From: Bin87 sp034423595
Lineage (GTDB): Bacteria > Chloroflexota > Dehalococcoidia > Lucifugimonadales > UBA3495
Assembly: GCA_965207025.1 (NCBI GenBank)
Contig: OZ242258.1
Location: forward strand, 1 to 64,000
DNA: 64,000 bases
Reading direction: 5' to 3'
The position numbers and the translations under genes are program-made. This document shows, in pieces, positions 25,653 through 34,413 of the stretch; the first letter of the stretch is position 1; every line of letters starts with the position of its first letter. Under the pieces are notes generated by a model. It saw nothing but the letters and a program-made list of their open reading frames with translations. It had not been told where the DNA came from and ran no database searches.

Positions 25653-28259
25653 ATGAATAAGAAAGCCAGAAATATCCTGCTGGGCAAGCGGGAGGCGGAG
25701 AAGCCGCCGGTCCTGCTGGCGGTCACGCCGCCGCGCACCGGCGAGCGCACCCTGCTGGGCGTGGAGAACCTGCTCCAGTCCATCGCCGTCCCCGAACCCT
25801 TCTCCATGGAGCTGGCCGCCGACGTGGACGGCGTGAACCTGCTGGTCCGCTGCCAGGACGATAGGGTGGTCCGCCAGCAGCTATCCGCCCACTACCCCCA
25901 GGCCCGCGTCCGCCAGCTGCCCGCCGACGCCGACCCCATGATACTTGGCGACGGCGAGCGGGCCGGAACCATTTCCCTGCGGGCGGAGGGGCCGGAGTAC
26001 GTGCCGCTCCGCACCTTCCGGGACGACGACCTGCTGGACCCGGGCTCCGACCCCCTGCTGGCGGTCATCGGCGCCCTGTCCAACCTGAACCGGGGCGAAA
26101 GGGTGGTGGCCCGGCTGCTGCTGCGCTCCCTGGGCCCCGACTGGTCCCAGCAGCACCAGGCAAGAGCCCACCGGCGGGCCGTCCCGGACAACCGGGAGCC
26201 CTCCTACACCTACCAGACCGGCCCCCTGAAGCTGGACGGCGTGACCATGGCGGTGCTGGGCGCGGTTGCCCTGGCATCCCTGCGGGGCTACCTGTGGGTA
26301 CAGGACGGCGAGTATCTCAAGGCAGTCCTGCTGGGCGCGGGCGCCGCCGCCGGCCTGGCTTTGGCCGGCTGGGGCTGGTGGCGCTGGCGGCAGGGCCGAA
26401 GGCGGGTCTACGATCCGTTGCTGATCCGGGAGAAGGTCTCCCGCGTCGCCTTCGACGCCGAGTTGCAGCTCACCGCCGTCATCCCCGAGGGGGAAAGGCT
26501 GCCCCGCATCGGCGAACTCCTCACCCCGGTGGTGGCCGCCTACCATCACTTCGACCACCCCGCCGGGGCGGGGTTCAAGGTGGGCGACCTGCGGGAGGCG
26601 ACCTCCCCGTCCGTCGGCCTGCACCCGTCGGGGCCGGGGCTCTTCGGCGAGCGCAGCGTCCTGGGGGTGCGGGAGGTTGCCGCCCTGTGGCACCCGCCCG
26701 GCGAGCGGGACGAGACGCCCCTGGTGGAACGCTCCGGCTCCCGGGCCCTGCTGCCCTCGGCCCGCAGGGTCGGCGAAGGGGCGCTGGTGGGCCACGCCAC
26801 CACCGGCGAGAACCGGCCCATCCGCTTCCCCGAGGACCTGCTGCGCCGCCACCACCTCTACGTGGCCCGCACCCGCATGGGCAAGTCCACCCTGATGGGC
26901 CACGTGGTCGCCCACAAGCTGGAGGAGAAGGCGGCGGGCCGCGACCACGACGCCATCATCGTCGTGGACCCTCACGCCGACCTGGTGGCCGCCATCCTGG
27001 AGCAGGTCCCCGAGTCCCTCATCGACCGGGTGAAGCTCATCGACCTGGCCAACGAGACACGCGCCCCCGGCATCAACCTGCTGGACACCCGCGTCTTCGC
27101 CGATAGGGACCGCACCGCCGACTCGGTGGTCAGGGTGGCCAAGGGACTGTGGGAGCAGTGGGGGCCGAGGATGCAGTCCATCCTGGAGCACACGGTGAAG
27201 AGCCTCCACGAGGCCAACGCCCACCCGTCCACCGCCGACGATAAACAGCACACCATCCTGGACGGGCTGAAACTCCTCTCCGACGAAGTCTTCCGCGCCT
27301 CCGTCCTGGCCAGGGTATCCGATCCCTACATCCTGGAGTGGTGGGGCCGGGACTTCGGCAACTGGCACCGCCAGTACCGGGCCGAGGCCCTGGCCCCGGT
27401 GCAGACCCGCCTCTCCTACTACGCGTCGTCCAAACGGGCCCGGGCCGTCCTGGGCCAGCCCCGCTCCACCATCGACCTGCGGCAGACCATCCGCGAGGGC
27501 GGCGTGCTGCTGGTGTCCACCGCCCAGGGGGTGGTGGGAAGGGACGTGGCCGCCCTGGTGGGCGCATCGCTCCTCAACCTGGTGGACGCGGTGATCCGGG
27601 AGCAGGGCGGCGTGGCGCCGGAGGAAAGGCGTGGGGCATTGGTGGTGGTGGACGAGATGCAGTCCATGCCCGGCGTCGATTACGAGTCCATGCTCAGCGA
27701 ACTGGGCAAGTTCGGGGCCAGCTTCATTCTGGCCACCCAGAGCCTCGCCAAGCTGAACGATCTCTCGCTGACCATGCGGGACACGATCCTGGCCAACGTG
27801 GGCTGCCTGGCGGTGTTCCAGGTGTCGGGCAGCGACGCCAGGCAACTGGTGTGGGAGTTGGGCAAGGACCGGGTGTCCGAGGACGACGTCGTGTCCCTGG
27901 ACGTGCACCACTGCTACGTGCGGGCCACCGTGGGCACGGAACGGCTGCCCGCCTTCTCCATGATGGTGCGGAGGCCCGACGACGGCAACCCGGCGGCGGC
28001 GGAGCGCATCCGGGCCGCCAGCGCCGCCTACACCCGCGCCGTGGGCGGATTGGCGGGTCTGACCGCCGCCGAGATGATGGGAGAGGAGAAGGTCGGCGAG
28101 TACCGCCGCCTGCTGGCGGAGGGGCAAAACGAGGGGGCCAACGACGACGGGCACACCGGGCGCGAGCCGCACCACGGAAATCCCCCATCCCCGGCCCGGG
28201 AGCCGCGCAATCCCGTCAGCCGTCGCAAGGACGCCGCTGGCGAGGGAGGTTCAAGGTGA
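25653..28259 (+). CDS. VirD4/TraG-like coupling ATPase, copy A (868 aa)
   Basis: Predicted coupling protein that delivers DNA to the channel. An N-terminal domain of about 200 residues opens with LLAVTPPRTGERTLLGVENLLQ. Two hydrophobic helices follow (about 205-250), then an AAA-type motor: Walker A ARTRMGKSTLMG at about residue 405 (first Gly again Ala), IIVVDPHADLV, and Walker B ALVVVDEMQSMPG at about 662, then a FILATQSLAKL sensor. The charged C-terminal tail differs from module B. The ATG follows AAAGGAAA. It ends in a GTGA overlap with the next gene. Confidence 0.88.
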   Translation: MNKKARNILLGKREAEKPPVLLAVTPPRTGERTLLGVENLLQSIAVPEPFSMELAADVDGVNLLVRCQDDRVVRQQLSAHYPQARVRQLPADADPMILGDGERAGTISLRAEGPEYVPLRTFRDDDLLDPGSDPLLAVIGALSNLNRGERVVARLLLRSLGPDWSQQHQARAHRRAVPDNREPSYTYQTGPLKLDGVTMAVLGAVALASLRGYLWVQDGEYLKAVLLGAGAAAGLALAGWGWWRWRQGRRRVYDPLLIREKVSRVAFDAELQLTAVIPEGERLPRIGELLTPVVAAYHHFDHPAGAGFKVGDLREATSPSVGLHPSGPGLFGERSVLGVREVAALWHPPGERDETPLVERSGSRALLPSARRVGEGALVGHATTGENRPIRFPEDLLRRHHLYVARTRMGKSTLMGHVVAHKLEEKAAGRDHDAIIVVDPHADLVAAILEQVPESLIDRVKLIDLANETRAPGINLLDTRVFADRDRTADSVVRVAKGLWEQWGPRMQSILEHTVKSLHEANAHPSTADDKQHTILDGLKLLSDEVFRASVLARVSDPYILEWWGRDFGNWHRQYRAEALAPVQTRLSYYASSKRARAVLGQPRSTIDLRQTIREGGVLLVSTAQGVVGRDVAALVGASLLNLVDAVIREQGGVAPEERRGALVVVDEMQSMPGVDYESMLSELGKFGASFILATQSLAKLNDLSLTMRDTILANVGCLAVFQVSGSDARQLVWELGKDRVSEDDVVSLDVHHCYVRATVGTERLPAFSMMVRRPDDGNPAAAERIRAASAAYTRAVGGLAGLTAAEMMGEEKVGEYRRLLAEGQNEGANDDGHTGREPHHGNPPSPAREPRNPVSRRKDAAGEGGSR

Positions 28260-30250
28260 GCCGCGCCTCCTCATGTGAAAGGGAACTGCTGGGCGCAATG
28301 GCGGAGATGCCCTTCCTGGACCGGCTGGAACTGGCCGCCGTAACCGGCTGGTCCAAGGGTACCGTGTACCGGAACGCGGCCAGGCTGGAGCAACGGGGAC
28401 TCGTCGCCTCGGTGCCCCACGCCACTCCCGTCATCCCCCGCACCCGCCGCTACCATCTCACCGCCGACGGACTGCGTTGCCTGGCCGAGGCCACCGGCGA
28501 TTCCATGGACCGTCTGCTGAGAACTCGTCCGGTCTCCCATTCCTGGCTGCGCCTGCTGCTGGAGCGGCTGGACGGCGCGGCGGTCATATACCGCCTGGCC
28601 TCGGCGGTGTCCGAGCCGGCATTTCCCGTCCGCTTCCGCTGGTACCGGGCTGCCCCGCTGGACGCCGCCGTCACCCTGCCCGATGGCCGCACCCTGGGCG
28701 TACTTCGCCTGGGACGGACCGCCGGCCGTACCGGCTTCGGCAAGCGGCTCCGGCGGCTGGCCGACGGCCCCCGGCCCGGCCTGGTCCTGGTGATCGTTCC
28801 CGACGAGACTCGCCTCCGGCACGCCGGGCGCCTGCTGGCCCAAACTCCGCTCAACGTCCTGCTGGCCCTGGAAGAAGACGTGGCCCTGGCCGGCCCGGAC
28901 CGCCGAATCTGGCGACCGCCGGCTGCCAACGCCTTCCTGGGCTTGCGCCATGCCCTGGGGAGGTTGCCCGCCGGAGGCGCGCTGTTCGAGGAGACGCCGC
29001 CGTCGCGCCTCGCCCTGCCCGGCGACAACTACCACAGCGCCTTCACCCCGCTGCTGGCGCCCGCCGAAAAGCGGGCCCTGGACCTGGCCGCCGACTGGCC
29101 CTGGCTGTCGCGCCGGGAGCTGGCCGCCCTGCTGGGCGTGTCGGAACCCCGCGCCTCCCAGGTCGTCGTCTCCCTGGAAACTCGCGGCCTGCTGGCCAGG
29201 CCGCCGGAGGCCGGAGGGCGGATGGCGCTCACCGACCCGGGGCTGGCGGCGCTGGCCCGCCGCGACCGGGCCTCGGTGGCCGCCGCCTGGAAGGGGTCCA
29301 GCGTCGCTCCCGTGGACGAAGGCAGGCCCCTCCATTGGCGCAACGTCTCCGGCGGCAGGAGCCGGCAGTTGCTGCGCAACCTGGATCACACCGCCGCCGT
29401 CCACGGCTTCGTCGCCAGCCTGGCGGCGCAGGCCCGCTGCCTGGACTGGGAGGTCCTGCAACTGGACCCGCCCCACCGGGCCTCCCGCCACTTCCGGCAC
29501 CGGGACGGCCCGCGCTCGGTGCATCCCGACGCCTTCGGCCTGCTGCGGCGGGGCCCGGACTACTCCGAACCATGGGCCTTCTTCCTGGAATGGGAGCGCC
29601 GCGCCGTCCGGCCCCGGACCATGACCGACCGCCTGGCTCCCTACCTGCGCTACTACTCCACCCAAAGGCCCGCCGACGACCACGGCGTCCGTCCCGCCCT
29701 CCTGGTGGTCTTCGACGACGACATCGCCGCCGGCCATTTCCTCCGCCTGGCGGAGGAGCGGATGGCAAACGCCGGCGTCAGCCTGCCCCTGTGGGTCTCG
29801 GATAGGGCCGCCATCCACGCCCAGGGGCCGCTGGGGCCGGCCTGGCGGACGCCGGGCCGGTGGGAGCCGGTCAGCCTGTTGCCCGCGCCGGCCGAGGGCC
29901 ACGTCCAGGAACGCGGGGCAGGGCAACTGGCAGGACCCCGTTCTTTTCCCGATAGGAGGGGAACCGCCACGCCCTTGCAACATAGGAGCCGGCCGAGAGG
30001 CCCCCGGGGGCGTGGGGGGCGGACCGTGGTCCGGCTCGACGCGGCGGCCCTCTGGGAACGGCTGGCCCTGCTGGACCGCTCCCAGAACTGGCTCGCCAGG
30101 GAAATGGGAGTCAGTCCCGCCCACGTCTCCCTGCTGGTCAACGGAGGTCGGGCGCCTTCGGGACGCATCCAGAAACGGATGCTGAAGGCCCTCGGCGTCA
30201 ACGACTTCAACCACCTTTTCACACTGGAGGTGACCGATGACCAACCCTAA
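28256..30250 (+). CDS. Replication-relaxation family protein with fused C-terminal XRE domain, copy A (664 aa)
   Basis: The N-terminus has winged-helix features (FLDRLELAAVTGWSKGTVYRNAARLEQRGLV) followed by the domain recognised in replication-relaxation (Replic_Relax) proteins: RQLLRNLDHTAAVHGFVA, VHPDAFGLLRRG and WAFFLEWERRAVRPRTM. These proteins accompany mobilisation and replication functions. The GTG start overlaps the ATPase stop. Unlike the 545-residue module B copy, the frame continues past about residue 550 through a low-complexity linker into an XRE domain (ALWERLALLDRSQNWLAREMGV) that matches the separate gene at 37873-38115. An internal GTG at 30026 with GGGGGG upstream might also start that domain alone. 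Confidence 0.82.
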   Translation: MSRASSCERELLGAMAEMPFLDRLELAAVTGWSKGTVYRNAARLEQRGLVASVPHATPVIPRTRRYHLTADGLRCLAEATGDSMDRLLRTRPVSHSWLRLLLERLDGAAVIYRLASAVSEPAFPVRFRWYRAAPLDAAVTLPDGRTLGVLRLGRTAGRTGFGKRLRRLADGPRPGLVLVIVPDETRLRHAGRLLAQTPLNVLLALEEDVALAGPDRRIWRPPAANAFLGLRHALGRLPAGGALFEETPPSRLALPGDNYHSAFTPLLAPAEKRALDLAADWPWLSRRELAALLGVSEPRASQVVVSLETRGLLARPPEAGGRMALTDPGLAALARRDRASVAAAWKGSSVAPVDEGRPLHWRNVSGGRSRQLLRNLDHTAAVHGFVASLAAQARCLDWEVLQLDPPHRASRHFRHRDGPRSVHPDAFGLLRRGPDYSEPWAFFLEWERRAVRPRTMTDRLAPYLRYYSTQRPADDHGVRPALLVVFDDDIAAGHFLRLAEERMANAGVSLPLWVSDRAAIHAQGPLGPAWRTPGRWEPVSLLPAPAEGHVQERGAGQLAGPRSFPDRRGTATPLQHRSRPRGPRGRGGRTVVRLDAAALWERLALLDRSQNWLAREMGVSPAHVSLLVNGGRAPSGRIQKRMLKALGVNDFNHLFTLEVTDDQP

Positions 30251-30620
30251 CGACGACCCGGACTTCGACGGGCTCCGGCCCGAGGACCGGGACGACGACT
30301 CCGACCTGCCCCAGGACGTCGACCGGCTGCTCCGGTACTTCCCGGGGCGGCTGAACCGCCTCAAGGAGGCCAGCGGCCTCAGCTGGAGCGGGCTGGCCGT
30401 GGCCCTGGGCGTGGACCGCAAGCGGGTCCGCCTCTGGGGCAAGGGTGCCGAACCCCGAGGGGGTTCCATCCTCTCCCTGTTCCACTTCGCCAGCGGGATT
30501 CCCGGCGGCATCGACATCCTCCTGGGCCTGTTCCCTGAACCGGACGTAACCGGCGACGAGGACCAGGACACGGAGGACGAGGAGCGGGATGACCAGGAGC
30601 AGGAGGAAGGCGAAGCCTAA
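30237..30620 (+). CDS. Mini-XRE regulator with acidic tail (127 aa)
   Basis: ATG overlaps the end of the preceding gene (ATGA-type spacing, GGAGG upstream). The core FPGRLNRLKEASGLSWSGLAVALGVDRKRVRLW is the mini-XRE fold, followed by FASGIPGGIDILLGLF as in the genes near 38.5 kb. Both ends are strongly acidic (DPDFDGLRPEDRDDD and a C-terminal run of E and D). The XRE-then-mini-XRE order (fused domain plus this gene) repeats the pair at 37873-38404, suggesting that the pair moves as a unit. Confidence 0.83.
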   Translation: MTNPNDDPDFDGLRPEDRDDDSDLPQDVDRLLRYFPGRLNRLKEASGLSWSGLAVALGVDRKRVRLWGKGAEPRGGSILSLFHFASGIPGGIDILLGLFPEPDVTGDEDQDTEDEERDDQEQEEGEA

Positions 30621-30697
30621 ATCCTGACCCAACCCAGGCCGGCGCCCGCCTCCCTCGACCGCGCCGGCAACCCAAGCGCCAGACCCTATTGCAAGCT

Positions 30698-30925
30698 ATG
30701 AGCGACGCCAAGAAATACAGCGGAAAGAGCAAGACAGCCGGTGGAGAATCGGAACTGCGCTTCGTGGGCGTGGAGTTCAAGCCCGCCCTCGACGCCCAGG
30801 ACCGCCTGCGCCGCCTGTTCACCATCCTGGCCGCCCACTTCGCCCAACGGGACCAGGTTGAGGAGAAACAGGACCGTCTTGCCGGCGGTCAGTCAGCCGA
30901 TGACGAGGACCGGGGAGCGGAGTGA
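30698..30925 (+). CDS. Small hypothetical protein (75 aa)
   Basis: Not recognised. The ATG at 30698 has only a weak ribosome site; a TTG nine bases upstream is in frame. The middle reads ELRFVGVEFKPALDAQDRLRRLFTILAAHF, with a charged tail. It sits between the mini-XRE gene and hicBA on the same strand. It loosely resembles the short gene at 37691-37876 (both have an RLR-ILA-H-like helix), which also precedes or follows mini-XRE genes. Confidence 0.55.
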   Translation: MSDAKKYSGKSKTAGGESELRFVGVEFKPALDAQDRLRRLFTILAAHFAQRDQVEEKQDRLAGGQSADDEDRGAE

Positions 30926-31065
30926 CCGGTCTAACAGACCCTGCCCGTCAACGCTGCGGAGACCGGACCATTGGGTTGATTTATCATCGTCAGGGAGAGG
31001 ACAATGTGGGAGAAACGAGAGACACATGAACCCAGCGGCGTCCTACGGAGAGTTGGAGGGAAGAG

Positions 31066-31311
31066 ATGGAACTCTATCAGTTTGAATTCATTCTTCACGA
31101 ACCCGAGGAGAGCCACGGTTGGATGTATCGGGCCGAAATTCCGGCCCTGCAAGGCTGCCGGGCCTGGGGTGACACCCCCGAGGAAACCCTTGAGGCACTG
31201 TGGGGAAACGCCAGAATCCTCCTCCAACTCCAGAAGGAAAGAGCGGAACCCTTACCGCCCGCTACGACTCGGAGCAAGAGGACCAAGGGGATCTTCACGG
31301 TAACCGCATGA
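31066..31311 (+). CDS. hicB: HicB-family antitoxin (81 aa)
   Basis: The N-terminal half (YQFEFILHEPEESHGWMYRAEIPALQGCRAWGDTPEETLEAL) is the partially degraded RNase H-like fold of HicB antitoxins, with the G-C-x-x-x-G-x-T-x-E-E-x-L motif. The C-terminus is short and basic and may bind DNA. The ATG follows GGAGGGAAGAG. It overlaps hicA by 4 bp with antitoxin first, one of the known gene orders. It should neutralise HicA and autorepress. Confidence 0.85.
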   Translation: MELYQFEFILHEPEESHGWMYRAEIPALQGCRAWGDTPEETLEALWGNARILLQLQKERAEPLPPATTRSKRTKGIFTVTA

Positions 31312-31517
31312 CCTACCGTGAACTGCGCCGGAAACTGGAGCGGCTGGAGTGCGTCTTTATGCGGCAAGGGCAAGGTTCCCATGAAGTATGGCGCAACCCG
31401 GCAAACGGCCGTCAGACCATCATCCCCAGGCACGGCAACCGGGACCTGGCAACCGGCACCCTGCACGAGATCCGCAGGGACCTGGGAATCTCCAGGCGGG
31501 ATTTCGACCAGGCATAG
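31308..31517 (+). CDS. hicA: HicA-family mRNA interferase toxin (69 aa)
   Basis: A double-stranded RNA-binding-like fold with the active-site His in GQGSHEVWRNP (about residue 25), followed by the usual IPRHGNRDLATGTLHEIRRDLGIS. HicA cleaves mRNA and halts growth when not bound by HicB. The ATG overlaps the hicB stop (ATGA). Placement beside an integrase-type recombinase suggests an element-stabilising role. Confidence 0.87.
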   Translation: MTYRELRRKLERLECVFMRQGQGSHEVWRNPANGRQTIIPRHGNRDLATGTLHEIRRDLGISRRDFDQA

Positions 31518-31823
31518 ACCCGCTGAACACCCTGAGCCCCAGCGGCCGCCGCACGGCCCGCCTGCTCGCAAACCGGGAACGCTTAAGGAACGCGAGCATC
31601 AAGAGCGAGTTTCCAATTTCCCAATCCCGCTGGCCTTTGACGCCGGTCCGCCGCAGGAGTATCATCAGCCCTAGAGGTTGGCCCGGCGGTGGTGGAACAC
31701 CCCGGGCCGTGGCCCCACCTGCGGGAACAGGTGACGCGGCGGCATTGTACTACTTGCGGACCCGCTCCCGGCAGGGGCGGGTCTGTTCCATTTTCAGCCG
31801 ATGCGAACCAACAGGAGGCGACC
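31518..31823. other. Intergenic region with hairpins before the recombinase gene
   Basis: No supported gene. Two hairpins are visible: CACCT-GCGGGAAC-AGGTG at 31716-31733, and a stem pairing 31759-31765 with 31777-31783 followed by tgttccatttt, which could terminate hicBA transcription. The recombinase ribosome site (aggagg) begins just after. Confidence 0.5.
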
Positions 31824-33440
31824 ATGCCGGGAACCAAAGTGAAGAAGCAGAAGTCCGAGGGCAACCGGGCCGCCATCTACGCCCGGGTCTCCGACAAGAG
31901 CCAGGACGGAGAGGACAAGACCTCCATAGCCGAACAGACCAGCGAGATGGAAGCCTACTGCGAACAGCGGGGCCTGACCATCGTCGCCCGCTACCAGGAG
32001 GTGGGCCAGGGCTGGTCCAAAAAGCGCAGCCAGTTCCAGAAGATGCTCAACGACGCCAAACGGGGCCGCTTCGACGTCATCGTCTGCTGGAAGTCCGACC
32101 GGCTCAGCCGGGGGATGTACCCCGCCGCCGCCCTGATGGAGGTCATCGAAGCCAGCCATATCAAGCTGGAGGCGGTGATGGACTCCATCGACATGAAGAC
32201 CTTCGGCCTGATGGCCGCCATCGGCAAGCTGGAACTGGACAGCTTCCGCGAACGGGCATCCATGGGCAAGCGGGGCGCCGCCAAGGCGGGGCGCATTCCG
32301 GTCAGCAACGTCCCCTACGGCTACCGCGTCGGCGAGGACGGCCGGCCGGAGATCGTGGAGGAGGAGGCCGAGGTGGTACGCCGCATTTACCAATGGTGCG
32401 TTGAAGAGGGATTAGGAGCCACGGTCATTCGCCACCGGCTGACCGCCGAGGACGCGCCCCTGGGCCGGGCGGGCAAGCGGTGGTGGGACGGCCAGATTCA
32501 CCGCATCCTGACCAACGAGACCTACAAGGGCACCTGGTGGTACGGCAGAGCCCGCTACGTCTCCACCGAGGACGGCGTCAAGGTCTACGACCAGGACCCC
32601 GAGAACTGGATCGCCGTTCCCTTCCCGCCCATCATCGACGCGGAGACCTGGGATAGGTGCCAGGAGATGCGGACCAAGCGCAAGACCTACTCGGGACGCA
32701 ACACCAAGATATTCTACCTGTTGCAACACCTGGTGCGCTGCACCGAGTGCGGGATGCTGATGGGCTGCATGGCCACCAGGAAACGGACGGTGAAGCACGG
32801 GGACAAGGTGTACAAGTACGACCTGGAAGTTCCCCGCCGATACTACAAGTGCTACGGCGTGCAGCACTTCCAGACCGGCTGCCGGGAGCACACCATGATC
32901 CGGGCGGAGCGGCTGGAGGAGTTGGTGTGGACGGAGGTCAAGAACGTGCTGGCCAACCCCGCCCTGATCGTGGCCGGCCTAGAGTCGTTGGGAGAGAAGG
33001 AGGAGGATGGACTGAGTGAAGAAATCCGCAATGCGGAGAAAGAGCTGGAGAAGGTTCAGCTGGAGGAGGACCGGGCCATCCGGCTCTACGTGTCAGGGAA
33101 GATCACCGAGGCCCAGTTGGACCACCAGAGGAGGTTCATCACGGAGAGGTTGGAGAGCGCCCGCCGGAAGCTGGACGACTGCCGGGCCAGGGAGTCGGCT
33201 CAGGCGGGGCAGGTGGAACTGGCGGAGCGGGTGTTGCAGTGGGCGGAGTTGATGGGCAATGAGTTGGACGATTTGCCTCAAGAGAAGCGGCGGGAGGTGC
33301 TGCGGCTGCTGCTGGACGAGGTGACCATCAACCGCGAAAACAACCTCACGTTCACGCTGGCGATACCAACGGACGATTTGGAGTCGATTGCGCCTCCGGT
33401 ATCAGATTCTCCGAGTAGAACTCGTCCACGGACTCGATGA
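31824..33440 (+). CDS. Large serine recombinase (538 aa)
   Basis: Site-specific DNA integrase or excisionase of the large serine class. The N-terminal resolvase domain has the nucleophile Ser23 in YARVSDKSQDGEDKTSI, then KSDRLSRG and a long E helix (LMAAIGKLELDSFRERASMGKRG). A recombinase domain follows (VPYGYRV, EEAEVVRRIYQW), then a zinc ribbon (LVRCTECGMLMG with a later C-x-n-C pair), a coiled coil and a C-terminal tail. The ATG follows AGGAGG. The last dozen residues are encoded by DNA antisense to the truncated recombinase gene at 33352-33825, so the native end may have been altered by the integration junction near 33403. Confidence 0.92.
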   Translation: MPGTKVKKQKSEGNRAAIYARVSDKSQDGEDKTSIAEQTSEMEAYCEQRGLTIVARYQEVGQGWSKKRSQFQKMLNDAKRGRFDVIVCWKSDRLSRGMYPAAALMEVIEASHIKLEAVMDSIDMKTFGLMAAIGKLELDSFRERASMGKRGAAKAGRIPVSNVPYGYRVGEDGRPEIVEEEAEVVRRIYQWCVEEGLGATVIRHRLTAEDAPLGRAGKRWWDGQIHRILTNETYKGTWWYGRARYVSTEDGVKVYDQDPENWIAVPFPPIIDAETWDRCQEMRTKRKTYSGRNTKIFYLLQHLVRCTECGMLMGCMATRKRTVKHGDKVYKYDLEVPRRYYKCYGVQHFQTGCREHTMIRAERLEELVWTEVKNVLANPALIVAGLESLGEKEEDGLSEEIRNAEKELEKVQLEEDRAIRLYVSGKITEAQLDHQRRFITERLESARRKLDDCRARESAQAGQVELAERVLQWAELMGNELDDLPQEKRREVLRLLLDEVTINRENNLTFTLAIPTDDLESIAPPVSDSPSRTRPRTR

Positions 33441-33825
33441 TGGCCTCCATGAGTTTGCCGGTGGGGGTGTCGTCGGCGTGCTCGGTTATGGAGACGACGC
33501 GGACGCCTTTCCTGCGCAGCATGGACTTGAAGGCGACGGCGTGCTCGCGCTTGCGGGTGAACCTCGAAAATTTCCAGACCAGAATCTCGTGAAAAGGGGC
33601 CTCCGGTTTGCTGGCTTCGTCCAGCATCTTCCTGAACTGCGGCCGGTCGGCGACTCGGCCGCTCTCGGCCTCGTCGATGTACTCGCGGACCACCAGGTAG
33701 CCGTTCTTGTCGGCGTAGTCGTGGAGCGCCCGAAGCTGGGCGGCCACCGACAGGTCCACGTCCTGGCGGTCGCTGGAAACGCGGGCGTAGAGGGCCGCCG
33801 GGGTCAGGTCGGTCTTCTTACTCAT
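33352..33825 (-). pseudogene. Serine recombinase truncated after the catalytic domain
   Basis: Residues 1-141 are a normal resolvase domain: nucleophile Ser17 in YARVSSDRQDVDLSVAAQ, IDEAESGR, VWKFSRFTRKREHA and SITEHADDTPTGKLMEAIIESVDEFYSENL. After that helix, at about 33403, similarity stops and 16 unrelated residues follow, read from the end of the plus-strand recombinase gene. The recombinase and zinc-ribbon domains are missing and I do not find them elsewhere in the window. The ATG at 33825 follows AGGAGG and overlaps the upstream gene by 8 bp. It was probably broken by recombination with the element on its left. Confidence 0.85.
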
Positions 33826-34393
33826 TAGGCGTTTCCTCCTGGTTATGTTCTTCAGGGTCTTGGTTGCTTGGTTGCTGCCTGACTGACAAAGCAAGGAAAG
33901 GCACGGCAATCGTCGCGATTGCTGCCAACAGCAGGAGTATCCCCAATATGAGCGGCAATTGGGGGTCAAAGGGATGGACGCGAGCTTCTGCCGCTATCCA
34001 CATATACGCGCTGGCCGCGCTGCCGATGCCAACAAATATGCTGGGCGTAGGCCGGAGCCGCATCCCACCGCTGCCCAGGGCTTGGGAAAGCAGCACTGCT
34101 GCGGTGCACAAGGCGATGATTGGAGCGGATATTCCTGCTCCTCCGGTGGGGTCTTCTTGAGTTACCGGCTTGCAGACTGGTGTGTATTCTCCCGCTTCTC
34201 CATTACGGCCCCCTTGAGTTGCCGGCTCACAGACTGGAGCGTATGCTCCCGATCCTACAGCAGTAGGGTCTCCTTGAGTCGCCGGCGCGAAGAGCGGAGC
34301 CACGAATGCAGCGACGGCAATCAATCCGATTACCCAGTAGCCCCAGGTTACTATCGCGTTGAAAATTGCTTCCGCAACACTACGCAAGCTCAT
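33818..34393 (-). CDS. Membrane protein with internal Cys-containing repeats (191 aa)
   Basis: Not a family that I can name. An N-terminal helix (VIGLIAVAAFVAPLF) is followed by a loop with two full copies and one partial copy of a 19-20-residue unit (PATQG...YAPVCEPATQG), encoded by 57-60-bp DNA repeats at about 34157-34290. Then come three helices, with SAASAYMWIAAEARVHPFDPQLPLILGILLL in the middle. That last segment closely matches the protein at 43788-44219. The tail is hydrophilic. It lies in a minus operon after the RHH gene and overlaps the truncated recombinase. The ATG at 34393 follows a weak GGAGG-like site (caggaggaaatt). Confidence 0.7.
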   Translation of the reverse strand: MSLRSVAEAIFNAIVTWGYWVIGLIAVAAFVAPLFAPATQGDPTAVGSGAYAPVCEPATQGGRNGEAGEYTPVCKPVTQEDPTGGAGISAPIIALCTAAVLLSQALGSGGMRLRPTPSIFVGIGSAASAYMWIAAEARVHPFDPQLPLILGILLLLAAIATIAVPFLALSVRQQPSNQDPEEHNQEETPNE

Positions 34394-34413
34394 AATTTCC
34401 TCCTGTTCCGGGT

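Larger units (their letters stand above)
18115..30620 (+). mobile_element. Conjugation module A
   Basis: A divergent regulator (minus) plus an eight-gene plus-strand operon encoding type IV secretion components and a terminal mini-XRE gene. Gene order matches module B (44391-57100, inverted). I delimit it by synteny only; no terminal repeats were found. Confidence 0.6.

Noticed and set aside
20203..28175. Long antisense or out-of-frame ORFs over the conjugation genes (for example 25881-28175 minus)
   Set aside because: GC-rich codon structure opens shadow frames; translations are Gly/Arg/His/Val-rich without domains, while the sense frames have clear motifs.
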